Shown here in pieces: positions 34,841 to 45,170 of a DNA stretch of 64,000 nt. Origin of the DNA: Platanthera guangdongensis (Eukaryota > Streptophyta > Magnoliopsida > Asparagales > Orchidaceae); contig CM077165.1 of NCBI GenBank assembly GCA_039583875.1, positions 64,034,757 to 64,098,756 of the forward strand. Direction: 5' to 3'. Position 1 is the first letter of the stretch. The number at the start of each line of letters is the position of its first letter. The notes beneath the pieces were generated by a model. The model was not told the origin of the DNA, searched no databases, and saw only the letters and a list, made by a program, of their open reading frames with translations. Position numbers and translations under genes: made by a program.

Positions 34841-35284
34841 GTCGACACATAGACAAGTCTATGTCGACACAGAATAGTAGTGTCGACACTTCAGGAAATA
34901 GGTGTCGACACATCTAGGAAGTTGGTGTCGACACTTCAGACTATTAGTGTCGACACATGCCAAGTAGGTGTCGACACATCCAAAGTAGTGTCGACACTTA
35001 GTATTTACTCAAAATTTTCTAAGTAAAGTCTGGATAATGTGTCGAGTTATGTTGTGTCGACACATAACCAAGTGTCGACACATAAAATCTGTTGACTAAA
35101 CTTGTGTCGACATATATGTGTCGAGACATTATAAGTCAGTGTCGACACTTATTGCCAGTGTCGACACATTTTAAGTTAGCTGTCCCGCCTGTTCATCTTC
35201 AAAATTAGAAAGGTATAAATAGGGCTTTGTCTTTGTTTGTCGACATGCTTTCAAAGTTTCGAGACCAAACTTCTGTGTCGACAC
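34841..35284. repeat. Second GTGTCGACAC array, between pol and ORF3 of element M
   Basis: Twelve exact copies of GTGTCGACAC plus at least three variants lie in 440 bp. The first eight are evenly spaced, 19-23 bp start to start. This is the same palindrome as in the LTRs, here inside the element between the RNase H stop (34806) and the ORF3 start (35319). One exact copy (35275-35284) is downstream of the TATA-like box. Confidence 0.9.
35214..35220 (+). promoter_or_regulatory. Candidate internal promoter (TATA box) for ORF3 of element M
   Basis: TATAAAT followed by AGGG lies about 50 bp after the main part of the internal palindrome array and 105 bp before the ORF3 ATG. The arrangement of palindromes, then a short GC-richer block, then TATAAATAGG mirrors the LTR promoter at 28586. 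No splice acceptor is obvious here, so a separate ORF3 transcript is plausible. Confidence 0.55.
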
Positions 35285-35318
35285 CTCTCTTTTCTTAAGA
35301 CAAATTCTACAAACCCTA

Positions 35319-38162
35319 ATGGCGCCTAAGCTTGAGGAGAATGTCAACGAAGGATATGAGCTGGTGCGCGGCGCCTTTGTGGATGCTGATCAAGAAATCA
35401 AGTTTGTTGTAACCCTAGTTGCCGATTCCGGGTCAGAATATCTAGTGTCTGAACCGACTAAGATATGGAAGAAAGAGGTAATTGAATTCCTCAATGGAGC
35501 CAAGGTGGATGAATCTGGATACAAAATCAAATACATAGTTCATGGAACAAGGGTTAAGGTATCCCCTAAAAGTCTGAGGAAGATTCTCCAGCTACCAAGA
35601 ACTCAAGAAGAAGATGAGGTTACAGCTTCAAAGACCAGGGAAGCTCTAACCTGGTGTGGACTAGACTCTAAGATGAAGATTAGTTCTGTCTTCAACAGAA
35701 AAGGCATGAACAATCAAGGCAAATTCTTGTCTGAGATTGTTGGAAAAGTTATTCTCAGCAAGCCAGGAGGGCATGACAGAGTGTTTGCCTCTATGTTTAG
35801 TATAATGACAAGGATTATCTTCTCTCTGAACACTGACTGGTCTATGATAGTCTTTGAGAAGATTAAGGAAAGCTTGAAGAAGCCCAACCTGGGCAGAATT
35901 ATAAGTCTATACTAAGCTGGTGCCATACCAGAGGTAATGCAACAAGCTGCAGGAAGCAAAATAAACCATATGAGAAAGATGGATATGAGGTTGTTCTCAA
36001 GATGGGACAGGGTGTTGACTAAGGAGCTACCAACCCCTGAAAAGATTGTTTCTGAGAAAGAGATTCCTCCAAAGAAGAAAAGGAAGACTGCTCCAGTGGA
36101 ACAAGTGTCCACTAGCAGCTCTGATAGTGAAGAACAGGTTGTCTTCACTCCAGATGAACATGAGGAAGAGCCTGCAGTGAAGTCTCCTGCTCCTCAAGAT
36201 GCTGCTGAGATCCAGGGGGAGCTACCTCAAGCTAGCCCCATCCACAAGGATCAAAGCCAGGGGGAGCTTCCAGTTGTAGATGAACCCTCTACACTGGAAA
36301 GTGAGCAAGCTACCACCATTATACTAGAGGTACTCACTGACCTAAATACTTTAGAATTTCTTATAGAAGATACTGATTTGTCTGATGATCATCAACAAAA
36401 CCAGCTGAATACTCAAGTTCCAGATGATGTTAGAGAAGACACATCTGCTGTACTAGAAGTAGTTCCTGATCCAGTGGTTGAAGAGCATAGAATTACTCCA
36501 GCTCCTTCACCACAAGAATACACTATGGAGGATTTATTTTTAAATCTGGATCAAGTGGATTTTGACAAAGAATCTACTGCTGCTGAAGGAGAGAATGTTG
36601 CTGCTGAGGGGGAGCATGTGCAGATTCTGGAAGAGCCTATAAGGCAAGAAACTGAGAAGGCACAAGATGTGCAAGCTGAAAAGCCTCCAAGCCCTAAGGA
36701 GAGGGTAGATATAGCCAGCACCTCTGCCTCAGAAGATGAGGAAGCTGAAAGAGTAAAGAAAAATAAACTTTATGTCTTCAGGAGAAGAAGCCAGAGTTAC
36801 AAGAAGGCTCTCCAAACAGTTGCACCACAACCTATAATTCAACCAGCCCCAGCCATTGATTATAGTGCACTGATGGTGGCAATGCAAATCAAGTTGGATG
36901 AGCAAAGGCAGGCCATAGAGAAATATGTAGATGAAGGGCAAAAATCACTCCAATTTGATCTGGCCCAGGATATAAAATCAATCAGGTTTGAGATGAATCT
37001 CAACAAGAAGGAGATGACTGACTGCTTCCACAAGGGTGGGAATGCAGTAGTCTATCTTCCAACTCACCAGGAAAAGATAAAGGCACAAGTGGATGACATA
37101 GCTGTGAAATAAGGTTATGTTCTTGAAAATCAGATAAGAATGAATGACAACCTCACTGCTTCTCACAATGCAATAGTCACAGAACTAAAGAATCTGGCTG
37201 TAGGGCAGACTCCAGCTATAGCAAAGGCAGATTTTGACAAAGTATTCCAGGAAGAACTCACTGTTGTTAAGACTGCAATTCAAGAATCTCAGAAGATCAT
37301 CTCTGAAAAACTCCAAAGGTTAAGACCTTTCTACAAGGATGGAGTTAATTATCTCAATGCTCAAGTGAGATTTCAAAAGGATGACTTAAGGGATCATATT
37401 GAAAGAGAAGTCATAAAGGGGGAGAGAGTGTTAGTCAAGGCAAGCTCTGATCATGCCAAATGGATATCAAATTCTATCAGAGCTACACTGGGTTATCCTC
37501 CTCTTTGTGATGATGACAATGTGGCAGAATCTGGAATTCACCCTGCATATCTAGGAGGAGAGCAACCTGAAGTGGCTCAAGTCATATACACTCCTCCAGA
37601 TTTTGACATGATACATGATGATGTACAGTCTATGTACAACCCACCTGGGGGCAAGGACAATGTTATAATTGAAAAGGTTGTTCAGCCTGTCTCTGAAGCT
37701 TTACAAGAAGCCATCTTAAAGGAGCAAGCTGAAGAGGAAACTAGATTGTCAAAGAAGAGGTTTAGGGAACAAGCAGAACAAAGGCCAGACTTTGAACAGT
37801 GGAGCCCTACCTCTAGAAACATTATATTAACTGCCTGGAAAGCTGCCAAGGATAACATTCAAGACAGGAACAAATGGTTCTCTGAGGTTGAATGGAGAAA
37901 ACATGAAACCAGACAGGAGGCAATTGTCCAATACAGAAGGAAGGCAAAGATGGGAAAGCTACCTCCTACTGCCCAGGAGCCTAGCAAGTACTTTCCTAAG
38001 ACATACCATTATTTTGAGAGGCAAAAGATCAAAGCTGAAGAGCTTAAAAAGAAAGATCTGAAAGGCAAAAAGCCTGCTGATGCAGAAGTTGCTGATGCTC
38101 CTGTCTAGGCTAAAGTTCAAGCTGGCAAAGGAATAGTTATTAAAGAGCCAGAACAAAAATAG
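35319..38162 (+). pseudogene. Element M ORF3 (envelope-position protein, predicted nuclear), nonsense-broken
   Basis: One frame runs from ATG 35319 to TAG 38160-38162, about 948 codons, interrupted by TAA 35913, TAA 37110 and TAG 38106. Residues 1-200 resemble, by pattern ('GTRVKVSPKSLRKILQLP', 'LSEIVGKVILSKPGGHD'), the 'putative plant transposon protein' domain often seen in such ORFs; this identification is from memory. An acidic, Ser/Pro-rich part follows, with the nuclear-localisation motif PPKKKRKTA at about 36066-36092. Later come likely coiled-coil stretches (36880-37480) and a Lys-rich tail. I see no signal peptide or membrane helix, which is unlike a true envelope protein. Its function is unknown. 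Confidence 0.7.
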
Positions 38163-38467
38163 ATTTAGAATTTTCTTGAAGTTTATGCTGTAATCTTTTG
38201 GATGTAAAACATTTTGTGAACTCCTGAAAATGTATAAGACAGATATTAGAACAGTATATGATTAATATATTTCATGATTGTTCTGTGAATATGTCTATGT
38301 TTATTTCTTATTTGTTCTGTAATGATGTATTTGTATACATGTGAAATTGATACATGTTTATGTTTACCCTGCTGTACATTATCCTGCTTTACATCATTTT
38401 GTAATCTTAATTATGAATGGTGTATATCATTGACTAAGGGTTATGACTTCTCCAAATAGGGGGAGAT
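38163..38467 (+). other. Element M 3' untranslated region and purine tract
   Basis: This AT-rich 300 bp after ORF3 has no open frame. It ends in AATAGGGGGAGAT immediately before the 3' LTR, the polypurine tract that primes second-strand synthesis. Confidence 0.8.
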
Positions 38468-40521
38468 TGTTGGGTGCATTGGTTTAAATGTACCTGATTT
38501 GAAGAAGCCTCACCCAACTCAATGATATACATCAAAATGTATTTGATGTGTTTTTGAGTTACTTGTGCAGGTTAAGTATTTGCAGGACTGAAGCAAAAAT
38601 TTCTAAGTCCATGTGTCGACACCCAGAGGGAAAGTGTCGACACTTAAGAAGACTTGTGTCGACACCCAGACAAGCAGTGTCGACACTTGGAGTCATTGTG
38701 TCGACACCTGGGATGCAGAGTCGACACCAGACAGAAAGTGTCGACACAAGGAGCTGTGTCGACACTCAATGAAGAAAGTACAGTAAAGCAGTGTCGACAC
38801 TTAACAGCAGTGTCGACACCCAGTGAAACTGTGTCTACACCAGAAAGTGTCGACACTTGGAGCTGTGTCGACACTCAGCAAAAGTCTGCAGAGACTAAGT
38901 ACAAGTGTCGACACCCAGCACAATGTGTCGACACTCAACAGAAAAGTCAGCACTTGAAGTAAGTGTCGACACCCAGACCAATGTGTCGACACTTAGCAGA
39001 AGAGTCAATACTTGAAGAAAGTGTCGACACATGGAGCTGTGTCGACACTTAGCAAAGAACAGCAAGATCAACAAAATTTTCTAAGTACAAGTGTCGACAC
39101 TATGGGAATGTGTCGACACTCAGCTGAAGTCTCAACAGAAGAATCAAGTGTCGACACAAGGAGCAGTGTCGACACTCATCAAGTATCAACACTGAAGACT
39201 ATGTGTCGACAACAAGAAGCAGTGTCGACACTTAACAGATTCAACACAAGACGTTGTGTCGACACAAAGGAGATGTGTCGACACTTAGAAGAATTCAGCA
39301 AAAGATAGAAGATCAAGTACTTGTGTCGACACTCAATTTCAGTGTCGACACCTGAAGAAGAATCTGTGTCGAGACATAGAATCTACAACACAAGGAGTTG
39401 TGTCGACACCTTGTAGACTTGTGTCGACACTTACACAACTTGTGTCGACACTTGGTCTATAAGTGTCGACACTTAAAGACAGAAAGTCTCGACACTTTCA
39501 GACAGTTAGAGAACTTTCAAGAACTGACTGGATGACTTGACAGCTGCCGTTCCAGCCGGTCTACAACACCTGTCAAAGATGTCAGAATTCAGTTATGGAC
39601 CGGACCAGCCGGTTACCATGAAGAAGGCCTATAAATAGGCCTATGCTATCTACAGAAAATGATGATCAACAGTTGTTGAAGAAGTTGCTAAAGCAATTCA
39701 AAAAGTGGTTCACAGTGTTGTTTGATCAAGTATCAAATCAAGAAGATCTAGCTGTCTAAGTGCAGATCTAAGAAGTTGGAGAGAGAGAGCTCCATCCAAG
39801 AAATCAGCCGTTGGAACTAGGCTGAGAAGAAGGATTCAGATTCATTCTAGGTCTTAAGAAGCAGAGGTCAAGGATCAACTGCAGAAGGAGACAATCTAAT
39901 TGAGTTCTACTTTCAAGAAGCTTCGAAGAAAGCTAAGTCAGATTGAATCCAGCTGAGTTCTTCCAAGAACTCATCAAGAAACTCACAACCACCTTCTCTT
40001 GTCTTTGGGTTGTTGAGTTAACAATTGTAAATTCATTTTTATCTTGTAGGATCCTTTGGATCTGAGTGATTGTAAGCCTGTATTTAAAAAGGCTGAGGGT
40101 AGGGCTTGAGAGCCTGAGTGTAGGAGATTGAAATCTCTGAGTGTAGGCCTTGTTGGCTGAGTGTTGGCCTTGGTGGCTGAGTGTAGGCCTTTGTGGCTGA
40201 GTGTAGGCTTTGTGGAAAATCTGAGTTGTAAGGCTTTGGGCCTGAGGTGTAGGAACCAGTTTGGGTTCTGAGACAGTGGTGAAGTTTGGCCGAATCTAGT
40301 ACACTGCTAGATAGGCGAAGGGGGAAAGTTGATGTACCCAAAGCTTGGGGAACCACTATAAAACTCTGTGTCTTGTGTGTTGTGCTTTGTTGTGTATGCT
40401 GTGTGATTGCAAAAGTAGAGTAAATTCTGTTTTATAACTGATTGCTACCATTAAAGTTTAAAAAAAAGAATTAGGTCACCTATTCAACCCCCCTCTAGGT
40501 GTTTAGGTACTATATCTTTCA
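38468..40521 (+). repeat. Element M 3' LTR
   Basis: 2,054 bp, TGTTGGGTGC...TATCTTTCA, the partner of 27433-29498. It keeps a GTGTCGACAC copy near 38847 that the 5' LTR has lost through a short deletion. It has three instead of four 20-bp GAGTGTAGGCC repeats (40135-40215). The palindrome array spans about 38611-39500 and the TATA box is at about 39630. Confidence 0.9.
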
Positions 40522-41581
40522 CTCAATGTTATTTTGCATCTGCCAACCTTGTCCCTTTTATCTGCAGCCATCCAACGGCTATATGACCTGTGGTACCACT
40601 GTAGTTGTTGGCTGCAACTTGGATTTTACAGAAAAGTCATCTTGTAGACCTGCGGTGCCATTTGTCCTGTTCTGTAGGTTTCCCGTAACTAAATTGAATC
40701 ATGTTGACTTTTGTTAACTTTTGCTGTTGTCAGCATTTGTAGACTTTGCGAAATTCTCAGATTCAATCCAGGCGTTGAGTGCATTGAGTGAATGACCTTC
40801 ATTCAACACCTCTGGACTTAGCCATTTCTTCTGCCTCGCTTAGGCATTGAGTGTATTGAGTGAATCTTCATCACTCAATGCCCCCTTGACTTAGACAGAT
40901 TTTTCTATTCATCTTTCCTTGAGCTTTGATATCATACGATGTTTTTTTCTCTAGCGTTGAGTGAACTGTATTCACTCGACGCTTCTGGACTTAGCCAGAT
41001 TTCTTGACAGATCTTCAACTGCTTTGACTGCTTGAGCTTGTATCAATGCTTCTTGGTATATGGTGTTGAGCGAATTTGCTTCACTCAATGCCTGTAGACT
41101 TACCTGCATTTTCTTCTTTGCCAATGCTGAAGCTTTGACAGACTCAGCTATACTCGATGCCTTTTGGTATGTGGCGTTGAGTGAACTGCCATCACTTAAC
41201 GCCTATGGACTTAGCTTTAGAACTGCTTTGCAGATTGTTGGGCTTTGACTGTACATACCTTACTCAGGGCTTTTTGGCATTTAGCATTGAGTGAGCTTGC
41301 TTCACTCAATGCCTGTGAACATAACTACATTTCTTTGCATCTGGCATTTAGTGAGTTGTCCTCACTCAACGACTACGGACTTAGTCAAATTTTCCGTTTC
41401 TTCATCTTCCTACCTTGTGACCACCTGTCAACATCACTTAGACAACCTCTGTAAACTTGTTCCAAAGAATATCCTGCACATGATGATCTTAACCAACATC
41501 AAATATAACTATTATCTTAGTGTTGATGGTGATGCCTCTTCAAATCAAATTTAGGTAATATTGAGGGCAATATTCCCAACA
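40522..41581 (-). repeat. LTR D2, right part (3' LTR of minus-strand element F)
   Basis: After the duplicated CTCAA the LTR interrupted at 27432 resumes ('CCTTGTCCCTTTTATCT', matching 45017-45033 in D3). It ends ATTCCCAACA at 41581, followed by the reversed purine tract ATCTCCCCCTATTT (41582-41595). A hairpin array occupies 40771-41375. Since the LTR reads on the minus strand, its 5' start is at 41581. Confidence 0.85.
40771..41375. repeat. GGCRTTGAGTGA hairpin array in LTR D2, about 110-bp period
   Basis: Seven hairpins of the D1 type start near 40771, 40843, 40953, 41062, 41173, 41282 and 41344. Four consecutive gaps are 109-111 bp. Between them TGGACTTAGNCAGATTT-like blocks recur, so the true repeat is a unit of about 110 bp with a hairpin at one end. 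The first two copies carry an extra GTGCATTGAGTGA insertion within the left arm. Confidence 0.8.
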
Positions 41582-42638
41582 ATCTCCCCCTATTTGAAGA
41601 AGGTAGAACACCTAGCAATACTAAGAAGCATTTACATAAAAGGCATATAAATTTAGAAGAAGTTGTAAGCTTTCTCATACCACTTGAAAATTTCAAAGTA
41701 GCTTACAGCTCTCCTCACAACTTAATATTTAAGTGGAGTACTTTCCTCAAGCCACTTGAGAGTGGAAATATAACATGCAAATGCTCGACATTGCTCTCTT
41801 CATATTACTTGAATGTTTCCAAGCAATATGCACTTCTCTGTATTCTACATCTCCCCTGGCCATGTAATGTCCACCATCTCATCATTAGGGTTTAGGGTAT
41901 TGCCTACATCTCACTGTAGGATCATAACAGATCATCTACACCTCCACCTTTAGTGTTTAAGGTATTGCCTATCTCTCCCCCTTTCTGTCTTCTTCAAAAA
42001 AACGTTTTCATGTGAGAGAGGTGATAACATCAAGGAATAGAATAACTCTTAATGTTATACCACTTGATAAAATCCAGTGTTGATACCACTTGAGAAATTA
42101 TCCTACTGAACAAACTATTTGACTAGGACTCATACCTTTTGTGTTGATACATTGATATAACACATCACTGCAGCAACCTGAGTTAGCTGCTAGCTTTATT
42201 CCACTTGAGACATTGCCACTCCTATACCACTTAAGGCTTCATGCAATTGTAGTAAGGGTGGTGCTGGCTATTCCTCTTGTCCTGCAGCAGCATATTTACA
42301 GTAGCAGTAGTGACTGCATAGCAGTAGCCATCCACTAGGGTTGATCTCCCCCTCAGACTGTGCATACTCTTGAGAACTTGCTAATCAGCTGTGATGATCT
42401 TTAATCCACTATAACTGCTGGATGTTACTTAACGTGAAGCTAAAATAGTTCCTACAACTTTGAATTTGCTCCCCCTCAACTAGAGCATCTGATGTCATTC
42501 CCTTTACTGGACACTTGAGTCCATCTTAGTCTTGATACCACTTGATAACACTTAAGAGTCTTGTTATCAAATGTAAGACTTATCTACCTGTAAGATAGAT
42601 GAGTTCTACAATATAAATATAACAAGGAGCAACTGAAG
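41582..42638 (-). other. Element F 3' non-coding region with repeated TACCACTTGA motifs
   Basis: It starts with the reversed purine tract and has no coding frame. The motif TACCACTTGA, or close variants, recurs about eight times, near 41678, 41754, 42060, 42084, 42200, 42223, 42537 and elsewhere. In element orientation it reads TCAAGTGGTA, the same text found at the LTR/primer-site junction of element M. No third ORF is recognisable, unlike element M. Confidence 0.55.
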
Positions 42639-43075
42639 CTATACCAAGTTCAACATACCAAACTCAAACTTGTGGGTGTTGAACTTGATTTCATTTAGTG
42701 GCTTAGTAAAGATGTTAGTCATTTGCTTGTCTACGGGGACCAACTCAAGACAGAAGTCTTCCTTTTCCACATGCTCCCTAATAGAACGGTACCTAATCCT
42801 TACGTATAGTCCTGCTATGAGAGACAAGATTACTAGCAATGGGGATTTAACTAGTTGACTTACAGTATATGAGAATGTTACTAATCTCAATGTTGTAGAC
42901 CTGGAGCTGATGTTGGATTCACAAAAACTATGCACAGTAGCTCCCTGTAGAGATATACTCTGACTCAGCAGTGGATATAACCACAATGGTCTGCTTCTTG
43001 CTACTCAAATGACATTAGCCTTCTCTCATGGAATGGACAAGTTCCATCCTTACTTTTCCTATCTTCCTTGAACCA
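42639..43075 (-). pseudogene. Element F RNase H remnant
   Basis: The minus-strand frame at 42639-42986 ends with 'HVEKEDFCLELVPVDKQMTNIFTKPLNEIKFN', the C-terminal RNase H of SIRE-type Copia and equivalent to 34660-34800 of element M. Upstream text is shifted and stop-ridden ('EDRKSKDGTC' near 43050). PR, integrase and RT are missing between it and the gag piece to its right. Confidence 0.75.
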
Positions 43076-43868
43076 TGTGGTGGAGGTGCTTCTTCTCACC
43101 TGTCTCGTTTCTTCTGACTGAGTAGTCAGCAGTTACATGTACAACTTTACTACAACAATAACATATTATGTTAGAAGAAATATGTTTTTTGGGTTTAGGA
43201 TCATACTTGTCTCCTTTGGAGAGCATCTTCCTAGATTTGTTGTGAACCTTCTTGTAATATGAGGAGTAGGAATATTTATTCTTCCATGGCTTCCTCCTTA
43301 ACATTTTCATGAACTGCTTGAAGAATAGTGACAGTTCACCATCTGTATACTGTTCAAGCCACAATGAACCACTAATTACATTGGTGACCCAAACAATATT
43401 CTTCCCTTGATACATCCACACATGCTTGATCAGGAAAATAGGCAGTGTGAACTGTATACCACTGGTCGCACATTCTCTTTTATATACCACCAGGACTTGC
43501 ACTACATACTCCCTCTTGATCATGGTCATTGCCTTTGATCACTGTCATCTACCATTGACTAGGGTAGGGAGTCTTTGGCCTGATCTGCCTCTTCATCCAG
43601 AAAAATCATTATCCTTTGAAGCATCTTTAGTCATTTCAATGACACTCTTAGTATCTCGAGCAGGGAGTTCAGTTATAGTCTCCCCCTCAATCTTTCCGTT
43701 TCCCATAGGAAGTTGCTGACTTGTATCAACTATAGCTGTAGCAATCCAGCTATTCTAGAATTAATTGTACTTGCTTTCCCACATCAGGTGCAACCATCTT
43801 AGTATTCTTTTTCTCAACCCCAACAATGTCCATAGGGACAAGCTGATCTTCAACAGTTTTGCTGACCT
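43076..43868 (-). pseudogene. gag: Element F gag remnant joined directly to RNase H
   Basis: The frame at 43059-43529 includes 'LFFKQFMKMLRRKPWKNK' and a damaged knuckle 'CYCCSKVVHVTADY' (last Cys to Tyr), similar to the gags of L and M. Right after it the text becomes RNase H, so an internal deletion removed about 900 codons of pol. From 43560 to 43868 only weak gag-like text and no primer site are seen before LTR D3. Confidence 0.65.
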
Positions 43869-45170
43869 TGAAAGTCTTTAATTTCAAGGTAGCTAATAAC
43901 CTAGAGGGGGGGGTGAATAGGTTTTTGGTCTTTTATAATTATCTTTAACTTACTGTATTGTGAGTTAGTAGTTTTATGCTTTCAAGACACACCACAACGA
44001 ACACACATAGAATATTTAGTGGTTCCCCAGATTATGGGTACGTCCACTATCCCTCCCATCTTTCTAACTTCTTGTTAGACAAGAAACTTCTCCAAAAACC
44101 CAACTCATTAGATCTTATAGCACAGATCCTGCGGGATCTCTCAGTATCCTCCTAGACTTACAACTCAGGCTTAAAGCCCTACCTCAGAGCAAATTTTCTC
44201 CTACAACTCAGTGATCAACTGAACAACTACCTCAGAATTGAACCCAAGTCCTACAGCTCAGGTTATGGAGGTTAGCCCTACCTCAGAGAGAATTACTCTC
44301 CTACAGCTTAGGCACAAGGCCCTATCTCAGATCCAAATCTAAATCCTATCTCAGACCCAAAGGTCCTATACTCAGAGAGAATGACTCTCCTACCTCAAGC
44401 AAACTACCCTACCTCAGGCACAAAGCCCTACAACTCAGATCCACATAGGATCCTACCTTAGACCCAAAGGTCCTATAACTCAGATCCAAAATTGGATCCG
44501 ACCTCAGGCAAATTTTCCCTACCTCAGGCACAAAGGCCCTATCACTCAGATCCACAACTGAATCCTATAGAAAAGAAATGGGTTTGGTTGGTGTTGATTT
44601 GACACCAGAGAAATTTCTCTATGTATGCTTCCTGAACTAAGTTATCTCAGCCCTAACTTCTTCTCAGCAGCAAGAGAATGATCTTCAATGAGTTACAGCT
44701 TGTGCTGGAAGTAACTCAGGATCTTATTTCTGAAATTGCTGGAGAAGACTGAAGATTTGACAGTTCTTGTGTTCTTCAATAAGCTAACCTGGACCTACAG
44801 AAACCTGAAAGCTCTGCTTCTTCTTCTTTGTTAGAACCTAATCTGAACTTGTTGAAGCATAAGAAATTAACTACAGCTAACTTGGAAAAACTTTTAGATC
44901 AGTTGATTTAACTTCAGACTTCAAGCTCGGCAATAATGGCAAGGAAGAAGAAGTTCAGCCGTAACTTTTTGAAATGTATAAGCCCTAAAAGGTAAAGTTT
45001 CTTCAGTCCATCTTGTCCCTTTTATCTTTCGCCAATTCATGGCTCCAAGAAGCAGTGGCGACCACCTGTGGTTGATAGCTACACCTTGCTTTAACGGAAG
45101 AAGACGTATAATAGACCTCTAACGCTATTTGTCGTGTTCTGTAGCTTTCCCGCAACTAATTTGAAATACT
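43869..45170 (-). repeat. LTR D3 (5' LTR of element F), right end missing
   Basis: In plus orientation it starts TGAAAGTCTTTAATTTCAAG, identical to the start of D1. It contains the 'GGTTCCCCAGATTATGGGTA' block (44022) and long runs of CTACCTCAGGCACAAAG-like repeats (44100-44560). It then matches D2 around 44820-45160. It ends at about 45170 against Gypsy RT sequence, before the hairpin array should begin. Confidence 0.75.

Larger units (their letters stand above)
27433..40521 (+). mobile_element. Element M: complete SIRE-like Ty1/Copia with third ORF
   Basis: Full-length element of 13,089 bp: LTR, primer site, gag-pol, intergenic palindrome region, third ORF, purine tract, LTR. A perfect target duplication CTCAA lies at 27428-27432 and 40522-40526. 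Both LTRs start TGTTGGGT and end TATCTTTCA. They differ by a few percent by eye, so insertion is not very recent. The large size, Copia gene order and extra ORF after RNase H place it in the SIRE/Maximus lineage. It lies inside LTR D2, which is contiguous across it when M is removed. Confidence 0.92.
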
